Below are positions 43,609-51,060 of a DNA stretch of 64,000 bases, in pieces (within the stretch, counting starts at the first letter, position 1; every line of letters begins with the position of its first letter). Both the position numbers and the translations under genes were made by a program. Under the pieces are notes generated by a model that searched no databases, was not told the DNA's origin, and saw only the letters and a program-made list of their open reading frames with translations. The DNA is from Mesorhizobium sp. Root157. Its GTDB lineage: Bacteria; Pseudomonadota; Alphaproteobacteria; Rhizobiales; Rhizobiaceae. The stretch spans positions 62,001 through 126,000 of the forward strand of contig NZ_LMGJ01000023.1 of assembly GCF_001427385.1 (NCBI RefSeq). The letters run 5' to 3'.

Positions 43609-44807
43609 CCTGCGGTGATCGGCGCGGTGCGTGCGCCGAGACGCGACAGCATGGCCTCGGCTTCGGCGCCGCGCTCCGAGCGGCCGATGAAGCCGCCGCC
43701 GAACACGCGCGCTTCGTTGCCTTCGTCGGAATAGAGCACGCAGGCTTGGCCAGGCGCCACGCCGGATTCGCCGTCGACCAGTTCGACGAAGGTCGCGCCG
43801 TCCTTGTGGTGGAGCACAGCGGGGCGGGGTGGGCGCGTCGAGCGCACCTTGGCAAACAATTCCAGGCCTTCCGGCGGAATGTCGGCGAGGTTGCCGTCGC
43901 CCAGCCAGTTCATGTTGCGAAGGTAGATCTTGTGCGTTTCGAGCGCTTCGCGCGGCCCGACGATGACGCGCGCGCGCTCCGCATCGAGATAGACGACATA
44001 GAGCGGCTCGCCGGAGGCGATGCCGATGCCGCGGCGCTGGCCGATGGTGTAGCGCAATATGCCGTCGTGGCGGCCGAGAATGCGGCCGTCGATATGGACG
44101 ATATCGCCGGGATTGGCCGCTGCCGGCTTCAGCTTGGCGATGATGTCCGAATACTTGCCCTGCGGCACGAAGCAGATGTCCTGGCTATCGTGCTTGGCAG
44201 CCACCGTGAGGCCCATCTCCTCGGCGATCGCGCGCACCGCCGGTTTCGGCAGGCCGCCCAGCGGAAAGCGCAGGTAGTCGATCTGCGCCTGCGTGGTGGC
44301 GAACAGGAAATAGCTCTGGTCGCGGTCCGCATCGACCGGGCGGTAGAGGGCCCGGTGCCCGTTACCATTGGCGCGGGAGCGGATATAGTGGCCGGTGGCG
44401 AGCGCATCGGCGCCAAGTTCCTGCGCCGTCGCCAACAGATCGGCGAACTTCACTGTCTGATTGCACGACACGCAAGGGATCGGGGTCTCGCCGTGAACGT
44501 AACTTTCCGCAAAGGGATCGATCACCGCCTTGCGGAAACGCTCCTCGTAGTCGAGCACGTAATGGGGAATTCCCAGCGTTTCGGAAACGCGGCGGGCATC
44601 GTCGATATCCTGGCCGGCGCAACAGGAGCCGGCGCGATGGGTGGCCGCACCGTGGTCGTAAAGCTGCAGGGTCACGCCGACGACGTCATAGCCTTCCCGT
44701 TTGAGCAGCCCGGCCACGACTGAGGAATCGACGCCACCCGACATGGCGACGACGACGCGCGTATCCTGCGGGCGTCCGGGGAGGTCCAGGCTGTTCATGT
44801 CGTTCAT
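43605..44807 (-). CDS. mnmA: tRNA-specific 2-thiouridylase MnmA
   Basis: The 400-residue enzyme makes the 2-thiouridine at wobble position 34 of tRNA Lys, Glu and Gln. It has the PP-loop ATP-binding motif [18 protein letters not shown], the catalytic cysteine pair in [19 protein letters not shown] and [16 protein letters not shown], and the signature [20 protein letters not shown]. Alphaproteobacterial proteins are longer than E. coli MnmA (368), as here. ATG 44807 was chosen ([11 protein letters not shown]); an open extension to 44855 is not needed. The stop overlaps the convergent oxidoreductase stop. Confidence 0.96.
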   Translation of the reverse strand: MNDMNSLDLPGRPQDTRVVVAMSGGVDSSVVAGLLKREGYDVVGVTLQLYDHGAATHRAGSCCAGQDIDDARRVSETLGIPHYVLDYEERFRKAVIDPFAESYVHGETPIPCVSCNQTVKFADLLATAQELGADALATGHYIRSRANGNGHRALYRPVDADRDQSYFLFATTQAQIDYLRFPLGGLPKPAVRAIAEEMGLTVAAKHDSQDICFVPQGKYSDIIAKLKPAAANPGDIVHIDGRILGRHDGILRYTIGQRRGIGIASGEPLYVVYLDAERARVIVGPREALETHKIYLRNMNWLGDGNLADIPPEGLELFAKVRSTRPPRPAVLHHKDGATFVELVDGESGVAPGQACVLYSDEGNEARVFGGGFIGRSERGAEAEAMLSRLGARTAPITAG

Positions 44808-44997
44808 TCCAAATCCATCCCGCCCCCGATGTCCGGGCCGGGCCAATGCTGACAATATAGGTCAAGCTTTCGAGCAGCGCCAGATTGGGTTTCAGCATGC
44901 AAATGAGGCTGGAAACCGGCTCTGCGGCATTTGAAACAAATGCCGGCGCAAAGCCTAACGCGACGTTCATGAACCTTACCTATCCATTAGGGACCGC

Positions 44998-45012
44998 TTA
45001 GGCAATTTTTAA
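44998..45012. promoter_or_regulatory. CtrA-like box upstream of sciP
   Basis: TTAG-GCAATTT-TTAA matches the CtrA consensus TTAA-N7-TTAA at 7 of 8 positions and lies 57 bp before the sciP start. In Caulobacter sciP is CtrA-activated. The match is direct; binding is inferred. Confidence 0.5.
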
Positions 45013-45069
45013 AGCTGTGGCGGTAGTGTGGCGGGGATTGGTTCTTTTGTGTTTTTTGTAGAGAGTATG

Positions 45070-45345
45070 ATGACCGATCTAGTAAGACCGCGAGTCAAGT
45101 ATGTTATCGGGCCGGACGGCAGCCCGCTTACAATTGCCGATTTGCCGCCGACGAACACGCGTCGCTGGGTTATCCGGCGTAAGGCGGAAGTGGTTGCAGC
45201 CGTTCGCGGCGGGCTTCTCAGCCTTGATGAGGCGTGCCAGCGTTACAAGCTGACCACCGAGGAATTCCTTTCGTGGCAAGCTTCGATCGATGAGTACGGG
45301 CTTGCCGGACTGCGCACCACGCGCATCCAGCAATACCGCCACTAG
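45070..45345 (+). CDS. sciP: CtrA inhibitor SciP (DUF1153)
   Basis: The 91-residue protein contains RPRVKYVIGPDGSPLTIADL and PPTNTRRWVIRRKAEVVAAV, the DUF1153 signature, and a helix-turn-helix region (GLLSLDEACQRYKLTTEEFL). In Caulobacter, SciP blocks transcription from CtrA-activated promoters late in the cell cycle; the protein is conserved in Alphaproteobacteria. ATG 45070 has a purine-rich site (GTAGAGAG) 4-5 bp upstream; ATG 45067 is possible. It stands alone, with a CtrA-like box in its upstream region, and is close to ctrA and chpT. Confidence 0.93.
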   Translation: MTDLVRPRVKYVIGPDGSPLTIADLPPTNTRRWVIRRKAEVVAAVRGGLLSLDEACQRYKLTTEEFLSWQASIDEYGLAGLRTTRIQQYRH

Positions 45346-45508
45346 GGCCGATGTCCTGCGGGGCGCTGCCTTGCGGCAGTGTCCATCCCGCTCGGTGGCG
45401 TGCGCGTTTCATCATCGCCACGCCCGGCTGTTGTCGTCTGGGTGTCTTTGCCCCGCCGGTTCCCTTCGTGCCGCTTGGGGAGCGATGAGGGACACATAGC
45501 GTTTTCCT

Positions 45509-45698
45509 TTCGTCATCCTCGGGCAAGCATGAGCGCAGCGAAAGGCGCGACCCGAGGATCCATGCCGTAATGGCCGGGAGTTGTACTGCGGAACAGAACG
45601 AGGGATGTTCTACACCGTACCACGCTGCCGCTCCGTCACGGCATGGATCCCAGGGTCTGCGCGACGGCCTTCGGCCTGCTTCGCCCTAGGATGACGAA
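45509..45698. repeat. Intergenic inverted-repeat element (about 190 bp, MITE/REP-like)
   Basis: TTCGTCATCCTCGGGC at the left end is matched by GCCCTAGGATGACGAA at the right. An inner pair, ACCCGAGGATCCATGCCGTAA and TCACGGCATGGATCCCAGGGT, nests inside, giving a long cruciform or hairpin. It has no coding capacity. The 17-bp sequence CATCGCCACGCCCGGCT occurs at 45413-45429 and again at 45711-45727, as a direct repeat flanking the element. Similar palindromic motifs are common between genes in Mesorhizobium. Confidence 0.75.
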
Positions 45699-45727
45699 GT
45701 TATGTCTATTCATCGCCACGCCCGGCT

Positions 45728-46296
45728 TCGCCGTCTGGCTATTGTCAAAGAACTGACCTCTGCTTGTAGCGCGAAAGGTCGGGAAGACGGGCGACCGATC
45801 GGACGCTCGTTTAGTAAGTAGTGCGACCTCGCGGCCGCCCGTCCGGTGGCTTCCCTCAACCGGCACACCGGCCATGCGGTTGCCCACCGGCACACGGTGC
45901 CCGGTTCGAGGGCCGAACTTGGGGGCTCATCACCCAGTCGCACACCGTCATGCGACCAGCCCGGCACCGACGCTTCCCCTCGATACCCGGTGCGCACCGA
46001 GTTTCCCGCAGAAGCGATGGGCAGATTATCGGCGCGGTGGTCAGGGTGTGGACAGGCGCTGTGCGAGATTCTGCGAGAGATGAGCAGGATCAACGGGTTG
46101 ACGGGAGAGATGGGCGGCGGGCGGATGGATCGATCCACGCTTTGCTTCCAACGCCGCCTGTCGACGTTGTGCTGGTTGGCTCGCCCCAGGTTTCCTTGGT
46201 CCAGTCGATAAGAGGAGAGTGGCGGAACTCAATGTCGACAGTTCCTGCTGTTGTTCGATGCCTGCCGTTCGACCCGACGCCATCGAGGAGAGCTTC
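45728..46296. other. Gene-poor stretch with structured, unexplained sequence
   Basis: No credible gene was found here; open frames have the atypical Arg/Ser/Pro-rich composition of shadow frames. Several self-complementary motifs occur near 45870-45910 (CACCG-GCACA-CGGTG) with ACCGGCACAC repeated twice. I checked for RNase P RNA, SRP RNA, 6S RNA and tmRNA hallmarks and did not see them. It could hold a non-coding RNA or a decayed gene. Confidence 0.3.
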
Positions 46297-47022
46297 GTGC
46301 GTATTCTGATTTTTCAGCATCTTGCCGTCGAGCATGCCGGTTGCTTTGGTGATTTCTGGCGCCAGGACGGTCATGAAATGAAGGTCGTTGAACTCGACGA
46401 AGGCGAATCCATCCCGAATCTCGATGATTTCGACCTGCTTGCCGTCATGGGTGGCCCGATGGACACCTGGCAAGAGGATGTCCATCCCTGGCTGGTTGCC
46501 GAAAAAGCCGCGATCCGGCGCTGGGTCAAGGATATGGGACGGCCATATCTCGGCATTTGCCTTGGACATCAGCTTCTTGCCGACGCGCTCGGCGGCAAGG
46601 TCTCATTGATGGCGCGGCCGGAAGTTGGCTTGGCCAGGGTGAAACTTACAAGATCCGGTCGGGACGACAGGCTTTTCCTTGGCGTGAACAATGTCGTCGA
46701 GACCCTGCAGTGGCATGGCGCTGAGGTTTCCGAGTTGCCGGAGCATGGCGAAATCCTTGCCGCCAATGCTGCCTGCCCGGTACAGGCCATGAAATGGGGC
46801 CGCCACGCCTATGGATTTCAATATCATATGGAAATCACGGACCGTACCGTGGGCGACTGGAAGCTTATTCCCGAATACCGCGCCAGTCTCGAAAAGGCCC
46901 TGGGGATTGAGCGGGCGGAAGGTTTGGCTGCGGAAGTCGCGCCGCGCCTAGGCGCTCTCAAAAGCGCGGCACGCCAGATCAACGACAATTTTTGGGCTTT
47001 GGTGCGGAGCCCGACGACCTGA
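46297..47022 (+). CDS. Class I glutamine amidotransferase-like protein (GMP-synthase GATase domain)
   Basis: The 241-residue protein is a stand-alone GATase-1 domain with catalytic Cys88 in LGICLGHQLLADALGG and the His177-Glu179 pair in YGFQYHMEI. FDLLAVMGGPMDTWQED precedes it. GMP synthetase-like single-domain proteins of this type include gamma-glutamyl or glutamine hydrolases of unknown target. I chose GTG 46297 (MRILIFQHL) with GAGGAGA 6 bp upstream; the longer frame from 46219 has a Cys-rich leader without support. It stands alone between the repeat region and fliJ. Confidence 0.84.
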   Translation: MRILIFQHLAVEHAGCFGDFWRQDGHEMKVVELDEGESIPNLDDFDLLAVMGGPMDTWQEDVHPWLVAEKAAIRRWVKDMGRPYLGICLGHQLLADALGGKVSLMARPEVGLARVKLTRSGRDDRLFLGVNNVVETLQWHGAEVSELPEHGEILAANAACPVQAMKWGRHAYGFQYHMEITDRTVGDWKLIPEYRASLEKALGIERAEGLAAEVAPRLGALKSAARQINDNFWALVRSPTT

Positions 47023-47095
47023 CCAATGTAGCCCGCCTACGAAGATGGCGGCCAAGGACGTCGCGATCTTTCAGAGTCGCTGGCGCGCTTCGTTA

Positions 47096-47130
47096 TCCCG
47101 AAACCGGTTCTCCTTTTCGGGCGACATGCA
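47096..47130. repeat. Dispersed hairpin repeat, copy A
   Basis: TCCCGAAACCGGTTCTCCTTTTCGGGCGACATGCA can fold with CCCGAAA pairing a TTTCGGG-like arm. A close copy lies at 55848-55882. Both abut and help supply the TAA stop of a minus-strand gene (here fliJ), suggesting a transcript-end or REP-like element. Confidence 0.65.
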
Positions 47131-47508
47131 TTAGCCAATCATGACATTGCGGATACCGACCTCGGTGTCCCTGGTCTTGGTGTCGCGCATTTCCAGCATT
47201 TCCGCCTTGGAAAGCTCCGCTTCAGCTTCGCTGAGTAATGATTCGGCAGCGCTTCGCTGTTGAGCGAGGTCAGACTGGGAATCCCGGAGATTGTCGCGGC
47301 GCAGACGAGCCGCCTTGGCGAATGTCGGATAGGCGAAATGATTGATATCGGTGATCCCGGCCTTCTTTTCCTCGGCGGTGATCTGCAACTCCAGTTCACC
47401 GGCCATGCGCTCGAATTCCGCGATCATCATGTCGAGTTGCATCAGCTGCCGCCGCTTTTCGTTCACCTGAAACTGCTTCAGACGAACGAGGTTCTCACGT
47501 GACTTCAT
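47131..47508 (-). CDS. fliJ: Flagellar export protein FliJ-like
   Basis: The 125-residue protein is almost entirely coiled coil with charged helices: RENLVRLKQFQVNEKRRQLM, QLDMMIAEFERMAGELELQI, LRRDNLRDSQSDLAQQRSAA. FliJ proteins are short coiled coils that link FliI and FlhA during export. In rhizobia and Caulobacter a FliJ-like gene lies beside ctrA, as here (divergent, 450 bp away). Sequence identity in this family is very low, so the name depends on context and topology. I chose ATG 47508 (MKSRENL). The stop abuts a dispersed repeat. Confidence 0.78.
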   Translation of the reverse strand: MKSRENLVRLKQFQVNEKRRQLMQLDMMIAEFERMAGELELQITAEEKKAGITDINHFAYPTFAKAARLRRDNLRDSQSDLAQQRSAAESLLSEAEAELSKAEMLEMRDTKTRDTEVGIRNVMIG

Positions 47509-47958
47509 GACTCGATACTCCCGCAATCACTCATACGCACATACAGACCCGTCGACCTTGCGAGGCTCAACCGCACCCGTATCCCCCGGATTTCCCGAAC
47601 CTATGGGAAACAAAGTCCTAAAGTTTTTTTCGCCCGGTAACCATTCGTTTACGGGCATTGTTAATCATACGGCTCAGGACTTAAGGCCGGGTAAAAATTC
47701 CAGCGGTGAAACCGTCCCCGGAGAATGAGTCGATTGAGTCGGTTACGTCAGTTTCCTGATGTGCCGGGTGAAGAGCTTCACTTCATGATTCACCTTTGGA
47801 TTCAATAGAGTGTGGAAATAGGTTAAAAAATCTGATATCGGTTTCGATAGAAAATTAGGATTTGTTAACCATTCGATGGCAGTTTTCGGTTCAGGCAATC
47901 GCTGCTCCGGGCCAGGACGGGTCGCAAAGCGGGTTCGGCGGCAGAAAAGGGGAATGAG
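47509..47958. promoter_or_regulatory. Divergent fliJ/ctrA upstream region with GANTC sites and a CtrA-like half site
   Basis: The 450-bp intergenic region has GAGTC at 47727-47731 and 47736-47740 and GATTC at 47787-47791 and 47799-47803. TTAACCAT lies at 47865-47872, preceded by ATTA with a 7-base spacer (ATTA-N7-TTAA). GTAACCATTCG at about 47638 resembles a second half site. In Caulobacter and relatives, ctrA is methylation-sensitive and autoregulated. Sites are seen; regulation is inferred. Confidence 0.62.
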
Positions 47959-48654
47959 ATGCGCGTTCTGCTGATAGAAGATGACAGTGCAACAGCACAG
48001 AGCATCGAACTCATGCTGAAGTCTGAAAGCTTCAATGTCTACACCACCGATCTGGGTGAGGAAGGCGTCGATCTCGGCAAGCTTTACGACTACGATATTA
48101 TTCTTCTCGATCTTAACCTGCCCGATATGTCGGGTTATGAGGTCTTGAGAACGCTTCGCCTCTCGAAGGTGAAGACCCCAATTCTCATTCTCTCCGGGAT
48201 GGCCGGTATTGAAGACAAGGTGCGCGGCCTCGGCTTCGGCGCCGACGATTATATGACCAAGCCGTTCCACAAGGACGAACTGGTCGCCCGCATCCACGCC
48301 ATCGTGCGCCGTTCGAAGGGACATGCCCAATCGGTGATCACCACGGGCGACCTGGTGGTCAATCTGGATGCCAAGACGGTGGAGGTCGCCGGCCAGCGCG
48401 TTCACCTCACCGGCAAGGAATACCAGATGCTGGAGCTGCTCTCGCTGCGCAAGGGCACGACGCTCACCAAGGAAATGTTCCTCAACCACCTTTATGGCGG
48501 CATGGACGAGCCGGAACTGAAGATCATCGACGTGTTCATCTGCAAGCTCAGGAAGAAGCTCGATGCTTCGTCGGGCGGCCAGAATTATATCGAGACCGTC
48601 TGGGGTCGCGGCTATGTGCTGCGCGAGCCGGAAGATATCCGCGAAAGCGCCTGA
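47959..48654 (+). CDS. ctrA: Cell-cycle master response regulator CtrA
   Basis: The 231-residue OmpR-family regulator starts [20 protein letters not shown] and has the phosphoacceptor Asp51 in [19 protein letters not shown], Thr/Ser and Lys positions in LILSGMAG and YMTKPFHKD. The winged helix (about 125-225) contains [20 protein letters not shown] and [20 protein letters not shown]. It ends in Ser-Ala, compatible with ClpXP-type turnover signals. CtrA controls division, motility and envelope genes and silences origin firing in Alphaproteobacteria. It is followed by a terminator and flanked by fliJ and chpT. Confidence 0.97.
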   Translation: MRVLLIEDDSATAQSIELMLKSESFNVYTTDLGEEGVDLGKLYDYDIILLDLNLPDMSGYEVLRTLRLSKVKTPILILSGMAGIEDKVRGLGFGADDYMTKPFHKDELVARIHAIVRRSKGHAQSVITTGDLVVNLDAKTVEVAGQRVHLTGKEYQMLELLSLRKGTTLTKEMFLNHLYGGMDEPELKIIDVFICKLRKKLDASSGGQNYIETVWGRGYVLREPEDIRESA

Positions 48655-48670
48655 TCAGGTGTCGTTCAAC

Positions 48671-48700
48671 GAAAAAGCCCGGCTCAAGCCGGGCTTTTTC
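48671..48700. terminator. Strong bidirectional terminator after ctrA
   Basis: AAAAAGCCCGGCT-CA-AGCCGGGCTTTTT forms a perfect hairpin of at least 13 bp with A and T runs on both sides. It lies 17 bp after the ctrA stop and 26 bp before the convergent receiver gene stop, so it can serve both. Confidence 0.93.
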
Positions 48701-48725
48701 GTTATTGCTGTCAAGCCGTTACGGA

Positions 48726-49094
48726 TCAGGCGGCAATCTGCAAGGTGCGGAACCGCTCGATCAGTTGGGAGCGATTGAACGGCTTCAATAGATAGCCCTG
48801 GGCGCCCGCCCGCTTGGCGCGCATGATGGCGCCGATATCGACCTCCACGAGGGATATCAGTATTTGCGGAACGACCGGGGCGGCAATAGCGCGGATCTGG
48901 CGGATGAGGTCGGGCGCCTGCATGTCGGGCAGGGTTCCGTCGATGACGATGATATCTGGCATCTCGGTCGCGCAGATTTCGAGCGCACCGCCCCCAGTAC
49001 CGCTTTCGACCACGATCATGTCGGCGCTGCTCAAGATACGCCTGGCAACCTTGCGGATGACGCTTGATCCGTCGACGAACATGCAGCGCTTCAT
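48726..49094 (-). CDS. Single-domain response-regulator receiver
   Basis: The 122-residue CheY-like protein starts MKRCMFVDGSSVIRKVARRI and has phosphoacceptor Asp52 in IIVIDGTLPDM and Lys104 in YLLKPFNRSQL. The usual acidic pair is reduced to a single Asp8 (FVDGSS), and the Thr/Ser site is Ser81 in ISLVEV, so its acid pocket is degenerate. The output partner is unknown. Position between ctrA and the phosphotransferase gene chpT suggests a link to the CtrA phosphorelay, possibly as phosphate sink or competitor. ATG 49094 begins the domain; an extension to 49151 is not conserved-looking. Confidence 0.85.
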   Translation of the reverse strand: MKRCMFVDGSSVIRKVARRILSSADMIVVESGTGGGALEICATEMPDIIVIDGTLPDMQAPDLIRQIRAIAAPVVPQILISLVEVDIGAIMRAKRAGAQGYLLKPFNRSQLIERFRTLQIAA

Positions 49095-49336
49095 TTTCAC
49101 GTCCCTTTCGGCCCGTTGCCCGGCTACGAGCCACGGGACAATCGAAACCATTGTAGGTCGAGCCGGTAAAAAAGCGGGAAATGCGTTAGGTAAAATATTC
49201 CCAAAGATCGGGCGTCAAAAACAGGCGAAGGGCGCGGGCGCAGCTGTTTGTCAGGTCCCCTGCGGGCTCGCCACCGCACACTGACCGGGCGCGGCAAGCG
49301 CCCAGTCAAGCGGGGTCTTGTCAGCCAGCGCCTTTG

Positions 49337-49966
49337 TCAGGCCGCAGTCAGGGTGATTTCTTCGGAGGTGGCGTGGATGGAGATCGTCATGCCGGCCTCG
49401 CGCGCTAGAAGCAGCGTGTAGTAAGGCTGCACGGCATGGGCATCGATCGCTTCCTCGGGCTTATGGCCAGAGTGCAGTTCGAGGAATTTGGGCGGCACGC
49501 GCAGCATCGTGCCACTGGAGGCCAGCGTGAAGCGCGGCTCGGTCTCGAGGTTCTCGAGCGTCACCACGATGCGGCCGCCGCGCGGAATGGCGGCGTTGGC
49601 GACGAGAACCAGGTTGAGCAACAGCTTCACCTTGTTCTTCGGCAGCAGCGCGCGCGGGCCGGTCCATACCAGTTCCGGCTTTTCGTTCTTCAGGAACGCC
49701 GTGGCGACGGCTTCCGCATCGCCGGTATCGATCTGCATGCCGGCGGAACCGGCCGCACCGAAGGCGATGCGCGCGAACTGGAGGCGGGCGGAGGCATTGC
49801 GGGCGCTCTGCCGGATCAGGTTCATGGCGTCTTCATCGGCGCCGCCCTCGTCCAGCAGTTCGAGGCCGTTGTTGATGGCGCCGACCGGGGAAATGATGTC
49901 GTGGCAGACGCGGCTGCACAGGAGGGCCGCGAGGTCGGGGGCGGAAAGGGTAAACAAGTCAGTCAT
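49337..49966 (-). CDS. chpT: Histidine phosphotransferase ChpT
   Basis: The 209-residue protein carries phosphate from the hybrid kinase CckA to CtrA and CpdR. The phosphorylated His22 sits in LLCSRVCHDIISPVGAINNG, followed by the dimerisation helices (AMNLIRQSARNASARLQFAR) and a degenerate ATPase-like domain (KNKVKLLLNLVLVANAAIPR). These features define ChpT. Its start region is divergent from eipA, and it lies 1 kb from ctrA. This grouping is common in Rhizobiales. Confidence 0.94.
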   Translation of the reverse strand: MTDLFTLSAPDLAALLCSRVCHDIISPVGAINNGLELLDEGGADEDAMNLIRQSARNASARLQFARIAFGAAGSAGMQIDTGDAEAVATAFLKNEKPELVWTGPRALLPKNKVKLLLNLVLVANAAIPRGGRIVVTLENLETEPRFTLASSGTMLRVPPKFLELHSGHKPEEAIDAHAVQPYYTLLLAREAGMTISIHATSEEITLTAA

Positions 49967-50298
49967 GAACGGTGGTCCCTGGAAAATCGGAAGCTGTCAA
50001 AATGGATATCGTCCACGCGCCACGCACACCGAATCACGTTGTCCTCCCCGGCCATGAATATCGTGCGCATCGTCGCGCGCCAATTCAAAACCGTACTTTG
50101 TCTTCGGTACACTGGTGCAGAACGCCGATAAAATGTCCCCAAAACGGCGCCGGCCCTCGAAAGGCCATCATCTTCATGTGAAAGCTTAATGGTTGAAAAA
50201 GGATTACGGCATAGTTTGCCGTGATGACCGAAAGCAGCCGCTCAAGAGCTGCGGGGTTCGAGGCGCAGGCACAGTGCTCCGTTACGGAGATTGACTGC
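49967..50298. promoter_or_regulatory. Divergent chpT/eipA intergenic region
   Basis: The 332-bp region holds no gene. It contains one GANTC site (GAATC, 50031-50035) and TTAATGGTTGAAAA at 50186-50199, whose complement includes TCAACCAT, one base from a TTAACCAT half site. I see no strong sigma-70 elements. In Brucella the eipA promoter is CtrA-controlled, so the half-match is plausible but weak. Confidence 0.35.
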
Positions 50299-50880
50299 AT
50301 GTTTTCCCGATTCTGCGACCGGGGTCTATTCCGGGTCATCGCACTGACGATCGTCTTTGCGAGTGCATTCGCCCTTTCGATTTCGGCTTCCCGAGCCCAG
50401 GAGTACACCGCCCAGGAAATCGTCGATTCGGGCCACAAATTCTTCGGCGCGACTTCCGGCGGTCTGGCCAGCGTCGTCGAGAAGGTTTTCTCCTCATACG
50501 GCCTGCCGAACGGCTACGTGTTGGGCGAGGAAGGGTCCGGCGCCTTCATCGGCGGCCTGACCTATGGCGAAGGCACGCTCTACACCAAGAATGCCGGCGA
50601 CCATAAGGTGTTCTGGCAGGGGCCGTCGCTTGGCTGGGATTTTGGCGGCGTTGGCTCGCGGGTCATGGTGCTGGTCTACAACCTTGATGACGTTAACAAC
50701 CTTTACACCCGCTTTGGCGGTGTTGCCGGCTCGGCCTATATTGTCGCCGGCGTCGGCTTCAACGTGCTCAAGAGCAACCAGATGCTGCTTGTGCCGATCC
50801 GCACCGGCGTCGGTGCCAGGCTCGGCATCAATATGGGCTATCTGAAGCTGACCAACCAGGCGACCTGGAACCCGTTTTAG
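50299..50880 (+). CDS. eipA: Envelope integrity protein EipA (DUF1134)
   Basis: The 193-residue protein has a signal peptide (FRVIALTIVFASAFALSISASRAQ split as VIALTIVFASAFALSIS and ASRAQ, cleavage near residue 34) and the DUF1134 core (EYTAQEIVDSGHKFFGATSG, WDFGGVGSRVMVLVYNLDDV, GARLGINMGYLKLTNQATWN). DUF1134 is a small periplasmic beta-barrel-like protein; in Brucella EipA supports envelope integrity and its gene is CtrA-regulated. ATG 50299 is preceded by GGAG; a longer frame to 50221 is not supported. It lies divergent from chpT. Confidence 0.91.
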   Translation: MFSRFCDRGLFRVIALTIVFASAFALSISASRAQEYTAQEIVDSGHKFFGATSGGLASVVEKVFSSYGLPNGYVLGEEGSGAFIGGLTYGEGTLYTKNAGDHKVFWQGPSLGWDFGGVGSRVMVLVYNLDDVNNLYTRFGGVAGSAYIVAGVGFNVLKSNQMLLVPIRTGVGARLGINMGYLKLTNQATWNPF

Positions 50881-51060
50881 GGCGGGTCGCCCGAAAATGG
50901 GAAAAAAGCGCGTTGCCTGAATTCGTTTGAAAGTGGCGCGTTTTAGTCAGCCGCCCGCTTCAAAAACGCCTTGACCGGAGCGATCGGCTCTTGCCGTCGC
51001 TCCGGATTTGCGTCATGCGATGGTGACTGCCGCCGCAGATGGCTCAACCGCAACGGGTAA

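Noticed and set aside
45710..46211. Possible RNase P RNA, SRP RNA or tmRNA
   Set aside because: The conserved motifs of these RNAs (such as GAGGAAAGTCC or GGAAGGAAGCAGCC) are absent on both strands.
45846..46211. 121-codon open frame in the gene-poor stretch
   Set aside because: It has no ribosome site and a biased composition; no family resemblance.
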